NCBI RefSeq assembly: GCF_025359345.1
Contig: NZ_JANYGQ010000025.1
Coordinates: 124,001-188,000, forward strand
Reading direction: 5' to 3'
DNA: 64,000 nt
Source: Mucilaginibacter sp.
Lineage (GTDB): Bacteria; Bacteroidota; Bacteroidia; Sphingobacteriales; Sphingobacteriaceae
The notes under the pieces were generated by a model, which saw only the letters and a program-made list of their open reading frames with translations, ran no database searches and had not been told where the DNA came from. Below, piece after piece: positions 27,301 to 36,359 of the stretch; within the stretch, counting starts at the first letter, position 1, and each line of letters opens with the position of its first letter. Both the position numbers and the translations under genes were made by a program.

Positions 27301-29643
27301 GCTGTTAATAACCAAACCTGCCGGCGTAGCGGTAAAATTGCCACCGCTGCCAAGTAAACCAAAGTTCGGGAGTGGGTTCGCAGCATCCTGGCAGAAATTC
27401 GGGCTGCTATAGGAGAACGACGAATTAGCAACTGTAAAAATTTTGAATCTGGCTTTTTCCGGGGTCGAGCAACTGCCTTTCCCAACAAAAGTGATGGTAT
27501 AAATTCCGGGCGTGCTGCTACTTATTGTTATCGCTCCTGTTGTAGGGTCTATAATTAACCCCGCCGGTGATGCGCTGAATGTGCCTCCTGCTGGCTCAAA
27601 AATGGTAGGGGCAATTGTACCGGGTGTAAGCGAACAAACCGAACCTGCCGGATATTTAAATTGTGGTGTTATTGTTGAGCCAACTGTTACAGTAACTGGT
27701 GTGCGGCTGCTTATGCATGATCCTGCTACACTTTGTACATAGTAAGTGGTAGTTGCAATTAATGCAGGGGTTATGAAGGTCGGGCCGATTTTAACCCGGT
27801 TGCCGGCAGCCGGTGCATCATACCATTCGATACTGCCGCTTGCTGCAGTGGCTGTTAAAGTTGCTTTTGATCCTGAGCAAACGTTTGTGCCCGATGCCGT
27901 TGGCGCTGTCGGAACGGGATTTATTGTTACAGTTACTGCCTTGCGCGCACTTGTGCAGCCATTAACGGTTGTTTGAACGTAATAAGTTGTAGTTGTTATT
28001 AACGGCGGGGTCGTATATGCCTGTCCTGTCGCCAACTGGGTGCCCCCGGTTGCAGCGTCATACCATTGGTAAGTCCCGGTACTGCCTGACGCTGTCAACG
28101 AAGCCGGGCTACCCGAACAGGTTGACGTATTGGCGGCACTTGGCGGGTTCACTACTGGGGTAACTGTAACAGTTACAGCTTTACGGGGGCTAACGCAACC
28201 GCTTATAGTTGTTTGTACATAATATTTAGTTGTTACGGTTAGTGCCGGGGTAGTAAAGGCAGTGCCTGTAAACAATGGTACGCCACCAGAGGCAACATCA
28301 AACCATTGGTAAGATCCACCGGGCCCTGTAGCTGTTAAGGTAGTTGTTGAGCCATTGCAAATAATTGCACCTGCTACCGATGGTGCGGCGGGAGGCGGGT
28401 TTATAACCACGGTTACCTTTGAGCGGGCACTTGTGCAGCCACCATTGTTATACAACACATAGTAGGTTGTTGTGGAGTTAAGTACCGGTGTTTGATAGGT
28501 GAGCCCGGTTTGCAACAGCGTTCCGCCTGCGGGTAAATCATACCACTCGTAGGTACCGGTTGCTGGTGGCGAGGCTGAGGCAGTAAGTAAAATCGACGAC
28601 CCTTTGCAGGTAGTTTGTATCTGATCGCCAGGAGCTGCTGGGATAGGAGTAACCGTAACCGTAACGGGTACCCGCGAACTTACGCAGTTATTTATTGAAT
28701 TTTCAACATAGTAGGTTGTGCTGACATTTAAGGGTGGTGTTGTATAATCGGGGCTTAAAATAAGGGCAGTACCACCGCTTGGTACATCATACCAGGCAAA
28801 AATGCCCGGCCCTGGCGTAGCATGCAGGCTGGCTTTTGACCCGGCACAAACCGATGTTCCCTGCACAACTGGTGTTTGCGGCGCAGGCGTTACGGTTACA
28901 TTCACTGGGGTGCGGGCACTGGTACATCCACTTATTACTGCTACCACATAATAGATGGTGCTGGTCGTTAACGGCGGCGTTACAAAATTCGCGCCGCTGG
29001 CTATTGGGCTGCCTCCGCTTGCCGAGCTATACCATTCGTAACTGCTGCCTCCGCTTGCAGTTAACGTAGTTCCATTCCCGAAGCAAACTGTCGCATCTTT
29101 TACAGTCGGGTTACCCGTTGCATTAACAAAAACCGGGGTACGCAGGCTTGGGCAGCCGTTTATCGTGGTTTGTACATAAAAAGTTATCCCCGAGTTAATG
29201 GCTGGGGTTACATAGGTGTCGCCACTAAATAGAAAGGTACCTCCGGTGGGCGCATCGTACCATTGGTAAGCGCCGCCGGGGCCGCTGGCAGTCAGTGTGG
29301 CCGATGTACCGGGGCAAACCAAAGTATTGCCGGTTACGGTGGGTGCATTGGGGCTTACACCTACACTTATGGTAATATTACCGCTAACACCCGGGCAACC
29401 CGGCGATGTTACCGTAACGCTGTAGGTGCCTTCTTTGTTTACGGTGGTTGTCGGGCCGCTGGCGCCGTTGCTCCATACATATGTAAAGGGGCCGTTGCCG
29501 CCCGAAGGCGTGGCGGTTAACAAAACGCTATTGCCCGAACAAATACTTGTGTTTGAAGCAGATACATTAACACCCTGCGCGCATTGGCTGTAGCCGCTTA
29601 GTGATAACAATAAACAAACAAGAACAAGTAAGTAATTCCTCAT
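24328..29643 (-). CDS. Giant secreted Ig-repeat protein with type IX secretion C-terminal domain
   Basis: 1771 residues. The signal peptide ends in SLSGYSQC. The body is a long series of ~80-residue Ig-like units of two kinds: about ten with TCSGS...LTAS...YQWYDA-AGG...TYYVQTT-NGC-S-R-PVTVTV, then five or more with VCSGNALNYTI...WSRAAVAGI. The C-terminus (VPNTFTPNSDGVNDLWNIQG to the end) is the gliding-motility / T9SS type B sorting domain (CHU_C-like). So it is exported by the type IX system and held on the cell surface, probably as an adhesin. The repeats are diverged, with no exact long DNA copies noticed. Transcribed alone. Confidence 0.92.
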   Translation of the reverse strand: MRNYLLVLVCLLLSLSGYSQCAQGVNVSASNTSICSGNSVLLTATPSGGNGPFTYVWSNGASGPTTTVNKEGTYSVTVTSPGCPGVSGNITISVGVSPNAPTVTGNTLVCPGTSATLTASGPGGAYQWYDAPTGGTFLFSGDTYVTPAINSGITFYVQTTINGCPSLRTPVFVNATGNPTVKDATVCFGNGTTLTASGGSSYEWYSSASGGSPIASGANFVTPPLTTSTIYYVVAVISGCTSARTPVNVTVTPAPQTPVVQGTSVCAGSKASLHATPGPGIFAWYDVPSGGTALILSPDYTTPPLNVSTTYYVENSINNCVSSRVPVTVTVTPIPAAPGDQIQTTCKGSSILLTASASPPATGTYEWYDLPAGGTLLQTGLTYQTPVLNSTTTYYVLYNNGGCTSARSKVTVVINPPPAAPSVAGAIICNGSTTTLTATGPGGSYQWFDVASGGVPLFTGTAFTTPALTVTTKYYVQTTISGCVSPRKAVTVTVTPVVNPPSAANTSTCSGSPASLTASGSTGTYQWYDAATGGTQLATGQAYTTPPLITTTTYYVQTTVNGCTSARKAVTVTINPVPTAPTASGTNVCSGSKATLTATAASGSIEWYDAPAAGNRVKIGPTFITPALIATTTYYVQSVAGSCISSRTPVTVTVGSTITPQFKYPAGSVCSLTPGTIAPTIFEPAGGTFSASPAGLIIDPTTGAITISSSTPGIYTITFVGKGSCSTPEKARFKIFTVANSSFSYSSPNFCQDAANPLPNFGLLGSGGNFTATPAGLVINSATGEIDLKKSIPQKYTVTNTITATGGCSGSTSSTDVTVEQAATVSAGPDQTVTAGSAVQLAGTVSGVPKGTWSGGTGSFSNTTIPNPVYTPGAGELSATLTFTSDDPAGSCGPKSDKMTITFKNGPFAPTVTGNSTCLGSSANLSAIAPGGTYKWYDALVAGNLLFTGANFTTPVLMVNTTYYVEAVNSLGVTSPRTTVLVTVNNIPAAPVVPPAPICAGNTAILIPADLTGNFEWYDAAAGGNLLSKNSTYTTPALTTNQTYYVQVTINGCTSPRTQVDVTVSALPNVTSASTGTVCSGNALNYTITADIAAATFLWSRAAVAGISNAPAANQSSNTITEILLNTSGAAVNVAYIITPINNGCQGTPFKYAVTVYPTPIVTSGQPPAICNEAPVNYDITFNTAADFEWSRAAVPGITNAAVSGQNTATIRETLINTTDAPIVVKYIITSQTLTCTGIPFELDVTVNPSVKVTSADAGEACSNVPQNYVISSNIPSATYIWSRLAVPGITNPTVTNQTSSTITETLVNHTPVSINVYYAITPFANGCPGKSFTLAVFVHPQPDKPVANTNAPICVGSTLQLRTGDVAGGAFMWTGPNGYSSTDQNPDIPNASVANTGVYSLTVTVNGCSSEVSTTQLVEIRTPGLANAGPDQIVCITDPEIILAGTVKGGRGTGIWSSHSTNAGTFSSLTDLNAHYKPSQDEKNDGQVTFTLTSTSDDNCTISTDDVTVFFGPLPAVKAGPDQAVCEQTPTIQLAGSPILAGTQAQWTSTGPGGSFTPSATDYNANYLPSAADVKAGFVNLVLHVTNPGPCQIETDTMKITFIPPAKVTAEKLRYVLRNRTITLHPNVSDNNVQYLWTPNIDISDNKIKNPIITGIVDRTYTLTVTDSRGCVSSDSTMVKVSPEVVVPNTFTPNSDGVNDLWNIQGLIAYTEATVDIFTRYGQKVYHSIGYDKPWDGIYNGKQLPVGVYYYVIDTKLFNQVLSGNVTLIR

Positions 29644-29997
29644 AAACGTTAATGAGTGTTTTTCCCTTTCAGATACGGCTAAATAAAGTAATTAGCTGCC
29701 TGTGCTAAATAATAAATTAACTTTAATACGGAATATTGCCCGTATTTGTTTAGTTATTAGCACGTTTAACTGTTAAGAATATTGGCAGTTAATTATTAAG
29801 TAAAAGTACAAAAAACAAAAGAGACGTAACAAACTTAATACACGGAAGTTACCAAGACAAGGCTGCCGATGTTAATAAACCGATGCGGAGATGCTTATAT
29901 TAACCAAAGTATATTAAAACGGCGACGAGATGATTTCAGATTGCCGTTTTACTTATATTAGCCCGCCACTATTTTACAACCAGTAATTAACTATATC
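29644..29997. other. Divergent intergenic region; no gene seen
   Basis: About 350 AT-rich bases between the giant adhesin gene (minus) and the GH30 gene (plus). No full TTTG/TAnnTTTG promoter could be identified on either strand, and I see no ORF, hairpin or repeat of note. Confidence 0.5.
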
Positions 29998-31434
29998 ATG
30001 CCTGCAATTTTCAGAACCACGCTTGCGTTGCTGCTTTCAACATTTTTGCTAACTGACGGTTTTTGTCAGACGACAGCAAATAAGTATAAAAAAAGTGCCG
30101 TCGGTACCAATGACGCCGTTGAGTTATGGCTTACAGATCCAACAGACTCAATATTATTTAAACGGGAAAAAGTTGTACAGTCGGGAGTTTCAAATCAGTC
30201 GCCAACCATAAAGATCAACAAATTGCAGGCTTATCAATCTATCGATGGTTTTGGGTATGCGCTAACCGGGGGCAGTGCCATGCTGATAAACAAAATGACA
30301 CCGGCTGGCAGGGCAAAACTTTTACATGAGTTATTTACAACTCAAGGCAATGCCATTGGTGTAAGTTATTTGAGGATAAGTGTGGGCTCGTCTGATTTGG
30401 ACGACCATGTTTTTTCGTACGATGATTTGCCAAAAAGTGAAAACGACCCCGAGCTGAAAAAATTCAGCCTTGCAAACGATGAAGGAAATTTGATACCGGT
30501 TTTAAAACAAATACTGGCTATAAATCCGAAGATAAAAATATTGATATCACCATGGTCGCCACCGGCCTGGATGAAAACCAATGAAGAAACATATGGCGGC
30601 AATTTGAAACCGGAGTATTATAAAACCTACGCCCAATACTTCGTTAAATATATTAACGGCATGGCAGCGCGCGGGATAAGAATTGATGCTTTAACCATTC
30701 AAAATGAACCGCTCAACCCCAAAAACAACCCCAGTATGGTGATGGAAGCACCACAACAGGCTGATTTTATTGCCAATAATTTAGGCCCGGCGTTAGCGGC
30801 TGCTGAACTCAAAACAAAAATTATCCTGTACGATCATAACGCCGACAGGCCCGATTATCCGATATCGATCTTAGATAATAAAGAAGCCGCTAAATATGTA
30901 GATGGTTCGGCGTTTCATTTATATGGCGGTAAAATCGATGCTTTATCGACTGTGCATAACGCGCATCCTGACAAGGCTTTATACTTTACTGAGCAGTGGG
31001 TTGGGTCGCCGGGCAACCTTAAAAATGAATTAAAATTTCACGTTAAGGAAATTATTATTGGTGCTACCCGCAACTGGAGCCGCAATGTGATTGAATGGAA
31101 TTTGGCTGCCGACCAAAACCAGGAACCGCATACCCCCGGGGGCTGCGACCGCTGTTTAGGGGCTATAACAATAACAGGCGACGACGTTACCCGTAACCCG
31201 GCATATTATATTATTGCTCATGCCGCCAAATTTGTGAGACCGGGCTCAAAAAGGGTGGAATCAAATTTATTGCCGGGTCTACCAAACGTTGCATTTGTTA
31301 ACCCCGATGGTAAACTGGTACTGATAGTTTATAATGACGACTCGTCATCGCGCAGCTTTAGAATTGCCTTTGGCAAAAAAGCGGTGTCGTCGGCATTAAA
31401 CGCAGGTGCTGTGGGTACTTATGTTTTAAATTAA
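29998..31434 (+). CDS. Secreted glycoside hydrolase family 30 (glucosylceramidase-like)
   Basis: 478 residues. The signal peptide ends in DGFCQ. The (beta/alpha)8 barrel has the GH30 landmarks: QSIDGFGYALTGGSA at the start, ILISPWSPPAWMKTN, the acid/base glutamate in TIQNEP (E237) and the nucleophile in LYFTEQW (E332). A C-terminal beta-sandwich begins about residue 400 (HAAKFVRPGSKRVES). Bacterial members act as beta-glucosidases, beta-1,6-glucanases or xylanases; the fine specificity cannot be read here. It is probably periplasmic or surface bound. Single gene with a hairpin terminator after it. Its SGSA/GGSA segment and length fit the GH30_1/30_3 part of the family better than the xylanases. 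Confidence 0.9.
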   Translation: MPAIFRTTLALLLSTFLLTDGFCQTTANKYKKSAVGTNDAVELWLTDPTDSILFKREKVVQSGVSNQSPTIKINKLQAYQSIDGFGYALTGGSAMLINKMTPAGRAKLLHELFTTQGNAIGVSYLRISVGSSDLDDHVFSYDDLPKSENDPELKKFSLANDEGNLIPVLKQILAINPKIKILISPWSPPAWMKTNEETYGGNLKPEYYKTYAQYFVKYINGMAARGIRIDALTIQNEPLNPKNNPSMVMEAPQQADFIANNLGPALAAAELKTKIILYDHNADRPDYPISILDNKEAAKYVDGSAFHLYGGKIDALSTVHNAHPDKALYFTEQWVGSPGNLKNELKFHVKEIIIGATRNWSRNVIEWNLAADQNQEPHTPGGCDRCLGAITITGDDVTRNPAYYIIAHAAKFVRPGSKRVESNLLPGLPNVAFVNPDGKLVLIVYNDDSSSRSFRIAFGKKAVSSALNAGAVGTYVLN

Positions 31435-31474
31435 GATTTTGACAAATTAAAGACAAATACTCCTTGTAAATCAG

Positions 31475-31506
31475 CAGCCTGATGTACGTAAAGATACATC
31501 AGGCTG
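31475..31506. terminator. Bidirectional terminator between GH30 and aspartokinase genes
   Basis: A perfect 12-bp stem CAGCCTGATGTA / TACATCAGGCTG around an 8-base loop, centred between two convergent stops (31434 and 31516). The T-run is short on both sides. Confidence 0.65.
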
Positions 31507-31515
31507 TCGATTTTA

Positions 31516-32892
31516 TTACCCCATCGCTTTGTTCAAAGCGATTATGGCAGTATCAAAGTCCTCCCTGTCAATTAAGAACTGGATATTTACTTTTCGCAAA
31601 GCGAAGCCGGCACTCTTAATATTGATATGTTTGTCAGCAAGCGCCATCGCAGATTTAGCCAGTAGTCCGGGCCTATCCATGTTAGAGCCTATCAGGCAAA
31701 CCATCGCCGCTTTTTCAACGGTCACTTTCTCAAATTTATCTTCCAACTCGTGTATCAGTTTTTTACTGAAATCTTTCTCCCAAATCACTATCGATATGCT
31801 GTTGGCATTGGTAGCCTTAAAATTATAGCTGATGTTGTGATTATAGAATAACTGCATAATCTCCAGGTCACTTCCCGGCGTGCCCACCATTGATGGGTCG
31901 TAAATGTCGATGATAATTACTTTATCAGTGCCGGTAATAACTTCAACGCGCTTGTGTTCGCAAATATATTCGCGGGTTATTAGCGTTCCGGGGTGCTCAG
32001 GGTCGAATGTGTTTTTAATTCGAAGGTTTATATCATTGATTTCCAATGGCTTTGATGCCTTTGGGTGAATGGCTTCCATGCCCACATCGGCCAGCTGATC
32101 AGCAACATCGTAATTGGTGTTTCCTACAGGGTAGCAATTGTCGACACCAACTAAAACAGGGTCGGCAGTGCATAAATGGTATTCTTTGTGGATGATGGCT
32201 TCCTCGGGTTTAACAGCCACGGCTATCTTACTGAACGTAACTTCGGAATAACCACGGTCAAATTCGCGCATAATACCTTCAGTGCCTTTGGCGTAGCCGG
32301 TAACAATGCATATAGTTTTCTCAAAATCAATATGTTGCAGGTCGCGTTTAATGCGCTGGTCGATAGTGTAGGAGTGGTGATCGTTAAAGCCACTCAAATC
32401 AACCAGGGTGGCATTAATGCCCATATGCTGCAAAATATTGCTAAAGTTGAAGGCCGAATGGCTTTCACCAATAGATGCCAAAATCTCCCGTGCGGCCTGT
32501 AAAATACCCTCGCTGCTCACATAGCCCGACGATAGGATGTTAGCAAGGTTCTCCAGGTAGGTTTGTGCATCTTGTATACGTTTTTCAATAAATGCGTCAG
32601 CCTCAACAATGTTCAAACCCAAATCTTCGTAGGTTTTGTTTATTTGCTTAAGCTTTATTACCAACTCATTCAGTGGTTTATGAAAATCTTTAAAATTTGC
32701 CAGGTTGTGGTAAACGCCGGGCTCGCCGGTTTTCTTATTTTCGAGCAACAGGTTGGTAACCCCCGAAAATGCCGATACTACAAAAATGCGGTTGTACAAG
32801 TGCTCGCCGCTGCGGTTAAAGAGGATGATGTTTTGGATTACATCTTTTAATGCGGACATGGATGTACCGCCGATTTTTTCTACTGTTAACAT
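31516..32892 (-). CDS. Aspartate kinase
   Basis: 458 residues, a monofunctional aspartokinase length. The catalytic domain starts VEKIGGTSM, where the usual text is K-F-G-G-T-S-V/L. It continues with ISSGYVSSEGI-like and GYAKGTEGIMREFDRGYSEVTF, the substrate loop of the family. Two ACT domains make up the C-terminal ~160 residues (MVGTPGSDLEIMQLFYNHNI and CLIGSNMDRPGLLAKSAMAL). It phosphorylates aspartate on the way to lysine, threonine and methionine; the ACT pair suggests feedback control. The KIGGTSM opening recalls the aspartokinases tied to ectoine gene clusters, though no ect gene is near. Transcribed alone. Confidence 0.88.
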   Translation of the reverse strand: MLTVEKIGGTSMSALKDVIQNIILFNRSGEHLYNRIFVVSAFSGVTNLLLENKKTGEPGVYHNLANFKDFHKPLNELVIKLKQINKTYEDLGLNIVEADAFIEKRIQDAQTYLENLANILSSGYVSSEGILQAAREILASIGESHSAFNFSNILQHMGINATLVDLSGFNDHHSYTIDQRIKRDLQHIDFEKTICIVTGYAKGTEGIMREFDRGYSEVTFSKIAVAVKPEEAIIHKEYHLCTADPVLVGVDNCYPVGNTNYDVADQLADVGMEAIHPKASKPLEINDINLRIKNTFDPEHPGTLITREYICEHKRVEVITGTDKVIIIDIYDPSMVGTPGSDLEIMQLFYNHNISYNFKATNANSISIVIWEKDFSKKLIHELEDKFEKVTVEKAAMVCLIGSNMDRPGLLAKSAMALADKHINIKSAGFALRKVNIQFLIDREDFDTAIIALNKAMG

Positions 32893-33048
32893 TTTGAACT
32901 AAGCTTCTGTAGCGAAGCGCTAAATTGGTGCCGTTAATTAAAAACTTATTTAGTTGTTTAACCCACAGCTTATTATGATTTTTTATTGAAGTTAATTATT
33001 ACTGCGATGGCTATCGTTTTGATAAACTCTTATCAAAATGAAGTGATT

Positions 33049-33867
33049 TTATTCTTCCTTATGATAAAGGTCGCCGGCCTTGGCAGCAGAGAGTTTTATA
33101 CCCTTTATCATAGCTGAACTAAAGCCATTGTGTTCCATCTCGTTTAAGCCGGCAATAGTACAGCCGCTTGGCGACGTTACTTTATCAATTTCCTGCTCGG
33201 GGTGTGATGATAGCTGTAGGAGCAGATCCGCAGCGCCTTTGGCCGTTTGGGCAGCCATTTTTAAAGCATCGTGCGCGTGGAAGCCAATTTCTGTTCCACC
33301 CTGTGAGGCTGCGCGTATGGACCTTAAGAAGAACGCTATACCACAAGCGCACAAAGCGGTGGCCGATGTCATTAGTTCCTCGTTTATTTGTATTGTTACA
33401 CCCACAGTTTCAAAAAGCGAACGCACAAAATTGATATTTTTAGGTGTGCCGTTATCGGTAGCTATACAAGTCATGGAATGGCCGATGGCTATAGCTGTGT
33501 TAGGCATGGCCCGCACAACCTGTACATTTAAATCCAGCTGTGTTCGGATGTCGCCACAGCTAACACCTGATACTACAGATATAAGTAGTTGTTTATCAGG
33601 CTTTATAGATGGCTTTATCTCGTCAAGCAGTTTATTTAGCTGGTGAGGCAAAACCGCAAGTACTACAAAGTCGGCTTTACGAACCGCCTTAAGGTTATTG
33701 TCGGTTGTATGGTAACCCAGCTCAGCATAAGGAGCCAGCGCACCCGCATTGCGGCGGGTTAGCGAAATTTGCTGCGGCTTGCATATCCCTGCCTTAACTA
33801 ATCCTTTTGCTAATGAAAGCCCTATATTTCCGCTGCCTAATATGGCAATGTGCTGCTGTGAATTCAT
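33049..33867 (-). CDS. proC: Pyrroline-5-carboxylate reductase
   Basis: 272 residues. The Rossmann motif is ILGSGNIGLSLAKGL; further family landmarks are VVLAVLPHQL, VRAMPNTAIAIGHSMT, and the C-terminal domain with SPSGCTIAGLNEMEHNGF (in most family members SPGGTTI-GL). It reduces pyrroline-5-carboxylate to proline with NADPH. Its ATG overlaps the argB stop by 4 bp (ATGA), so the two are translated as a pair. Both start from glutamate, which makes the pairing sensible. Confidence 0.95.
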   Translation of the reverse strand: MNSQQHIAILGSGNIGLSLAKGLVKAGICKPQQISLTRRNAGALAPYAELGYHTTDNNLKAVRKADFVVLAVLPHQLNKLLDEIKPSIKPDKQLLISVVSGVSCGDIRTQLDLNVQVVRAMPNTAIAIGHSMTCIATDNGTPKNINFVRSLFETVGVTIQINEELMTSATALCACGIAFFLRSIRAASQGGTEIGFHAHDALKMAAQTAKGAADLLLQLSSHPEQEIDKVTSPSGCTIAGLNEMEHNGFSSAMIKGIKLSAAKAGDLYHKEE

Positions 33868-34700
33868 TCGTATCTGCTTAAAAGTGTGCCAAATGGTTCG
33901 TTATTTTTCAATTTGCCAAGGTCGTTTGAGTGACCGATAATTACGCCCTTTACACCACACGAGATGGCTGCAAAGGCATTATCCAGCTTGGGCAACATTC
34001 CGCTGTGTATAATTTGTTCAGTTTTCAATTCTTCGTAACGTTTAGGGCTGATATCCTTTATCAGCGATTCCTCGTCGTTTATATCTTTCAATACACCCTT
34101 TTTCTCGAAACAATAAATAAGGGTTGTTTTGTATAACCCCGATAGCGCTACAGCCAGGGCCGAAGCAATGGTGTCGGCATTGGTATTTAGCAACTGCCCT
34201 TCGCCATCGTGCGTTAAAGCACAAAAAACAGGGGTAAAGCCGCCATCCATCAGGTTCTTTAAGTTTTTAGGATTTATCGAGTTTTCATCAATATCGCCAA
34301 CAAAACCATAGTCAATTGTTTTTACCGGGCGTTTCTTCGCACGGATAAAATCACCGTCGGCGCCTGTTAAACCAATAGCGTTGGTGCCAAACCGTTGCAG
34401 CTGAGCCACTATGTTCTTGTTAATCAGTCCGCCATACACCATGGTTACTACTCTTAAAGTTTCAATATCTGTAATCCTGCGACCGTCAACCAGCTTTGGC
34501 TCAATACCAAGTGTTTCGGAAAGCTGGGTTGCAACCTTACCACCGCCATGAACCAGTATTTTAAATCCGTCGAGTGCATTGAAATCTTTCAGGAAATTGT
34601 GCAGGTTTTCTGAATTATCTATAACATTTCCACCAATTTTAATAACATACAGATTGGTATCGGTACCGTTCTTGGTGGAAATCGTATTGATTTTGCTCAT
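33864..34700 (-). CDS. argB: N-acetyl- (or N-succinyl-) glutamate kinase
   Basis: 278 residues from the ATG at 34700; a TTG at 34709 gives a longer frame but is a poorer start. Amino-acid kinase fold with YVIKIGGNVI near the start, ILVHGGGKVATQL, the loop LVDGRRITDIETLRVVTMVYGG, and NTNADTIASALAVAL. It phosphorylates the acylated glutamate in arginine synthesis. Because the carbamoyltransferase in this window looks like an N-succinylornithine type, the acyl group here may be succinyl; this is an inference. It overlaps proC by 4 bp and is apart from the arg run at 40828-46019. Confidence 0.92.
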   Translation of the reverse strand: MSKINTISTKNGTDTNLYVIKIGGNVIDNSENLHNFLKDFNALDGFKILVHGGGKVATQLSETLGIEPKLVDGRRITDIETLRVVTMVYGGLINKNIVAQLQRFGTNAIGLTGADGDFIRAKKRPVKTIDYGFVGDIDENSINPKNLKNLMDGGFTPVFCALTHDGEGQLLNTNADTIASALAVALSGLYKTTLIYCFEKKGVLKDINDEESLIKDISPKRYEELKTEQIIHSGMLPKLDNAFAAISCGVKGVIIGHSNDLGKLKNNEPFGTLLSRYE

Positions 34701-34982
34701 ATCACCCAAATTATCAACACTAAAAGTTAAAATTCTTTCATTACGTGCTAATTTCCGGTAAAATTAATAAAAAATACCCTGTTTATTTAAATAAATGATT
34801 AAAAATAGCTGATTTTCTTATCAAGGGAGGATTTTCGGGAGGACACAAATATACCCTTTAAATTAATATACGTCAATATCCAAAACTGATAAGTCAGTAA
34901 ATTGTATATAATTATCACCTACACAATAAGTTTACAATGCATTTATGAAAGATTGTGTAATATTGAATTTTTACAAACGTAT

Positions 34983-36299
34983 ATGTTTACTGTTACATCT
35001 GAAGATAAAAATGGCGGTTCCAGGCCGCGGGTGGTGATAATTGGTGGTGGATTTGGCGGACTGGCACTAGCACAGAAATTGAAAAAGGCACAGGTGGATA
35101 TATTGTTGCTTGATAAGCATAATTACCACACTTTTCAGCCGCTACTATACCAGGTGGCCATCGGCTCAATTGCTGCCGACTCTGTAGGATTTCCTATCCG
35201 CAGAATATTTACCAAACAGGAAAACTTCAGCTTTAATATGGCCGAGGTGCAAAAGATAAACCCTGAAAGCAATACAATATCAACCGATATAGGAACCATC
35301 CATTACGATTACCTGGTAATTGCAACCGGCTCAAACACCAATTTTTTTGGCAATCAGCAAATAGAGCATTTTGCCATGCCGATGAAAAATATCCCCGAGG
35401 CATTAAACCTGCGCAGTCTTATCCTGCAAAATTTGGAGACTGCACTGGTTACCACTGACATGAGGGAGAAATTCGCGCTGATGACATTCGTAGTTGTAGG
35501 CGGCGGCCCAACAGGCGTTGAACTTTCGGGCGCTCTTGCCGAAATGCGGCACTTGATTTTAGGCAAAGATTACCACGGGTTGAGCAAATATGATATGCGC
35601 GTTTACCTGGTTGAAGGTAAAGACCGGCTATTGGCAGGTATGACTGAACCCGCATCGGCGGCTGCTAAAAAGTTTTTAACTGATGGCGACGTAATTATAT
35701 ACAACAGCGCCCATGTGCAAAGCTATGATGGGTTTTATTTAACTATTGATAACGGCAAAACCATAAAAACCCGCAATGTGCTTTGGGCAGCAGGAGTGAA
35801 GGGCGAAGTCCCCGATGGTATTCCTGCAGATGTTGTTGTCAGGGGTTCACGAATTCAAACGGATGAAATAAACCGGGTAAAGGGCTATCAGAATATTTTT
35901 GCCATAGGTGATGTAGCCGCAATAATTACCGACGCAACGCCAAACGGACACCCAGGTGTTGCCCCGGCAGCGATACAACAGGGGCAGTGGCTGGGTAAAA
36001 ACTTAATGCATTTAATTAAAGGTGAACCTACGGAGCCGTTTATTTATAAAGACAAGGGAACACTCGCGACCATAGGCCGCAACAAGGCCGTTGCCGATTT
36101 GGGCAAGTTGCATTTTCAGGGCCTTTTTGCCTGGCTACTTTGGGGAGGGGTGCATTTGATGTCATTGGCGGGTTTTTCAAATAAGGGGATAATATTTATA
36201 AGTTGGGTTATAAATTATTTCAATAAAAATAGTGATAACAGGCTCGTTGTAAGAAGCTTTAACACCGAAACACGCCTGGCCAACCAATCATCCAAATAG
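34983..36299 (+). CDS. ndh: Type II NADH dehydrogenase
   Basis: 438 residues from the ATG at 34983; the frame extends upstream to 34902 but that part is not protein-like. The FAD motif is VVIIGGGFGGLALAQKL, the NADH motif FVVVGGGPTGVELSGALAEM, and IFAIGDVA is the second FAD contact. The C-terminal ~60 residues contain an amphipathic or membrane-associated segment (LFAWLLWGGVHLMSLAGF). It oxidises NADH and passes electrons to quinone without pumping protons. It is followed after 60 bp by a CPA1 antiporter gene on the same strand. Confidence 0.93.
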   Translation: MFTVTSEDKNGGSRPRVVIIGGGFGGLALAQKLKKAQVDILLLDKHNYHTFQPLLYQVAIGSIAADSVGFPIRRIFTKQENFSFNMAEVQKINPESNTISTDIGTIHYDYLVIATGSNTNFFGNQQIEHFAMPMKNIPEALNLRSLILQNLETALVTTDMREKFALMTFVVVGGGPTGVELSGALAEMRHLILGKDYHGLSKYDMRVYLVEGKDRLLAGMTEPASAAAKKFLTDGDVIIYNSAHVQSYDGFYLTIDNGKTIKTRNVLWAAGVKGEVPDGIPADVVVRGSRIQTDEINRVKGYQNIFAIGDVAAIITDATPNGHPGVAPAAIQQGQWLGKNLMHLIKGEPTEPFIYKDKGTLATIGRNKAVADLGKLHFQGLFAWLLWGGVHLMSLAGFSNKGIIFISWVINYFNKNSDNRLVVRSFNTETRLANQSSK

Positions 36300-36359
36300 G
36301 GGAAAAGCCCGGTTAAAACATTTTGACGGTTATTGCCTTATTATGGTAATTAATCATCA

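Noticed and set aside
24328..29643. Tandem repeat array at DNA level or CRISPR-like array
   Set aside because: The periodicity comes from ~80-residue Ig-like protein units that differ at DNA level; no constant repeat-spacer pattern.
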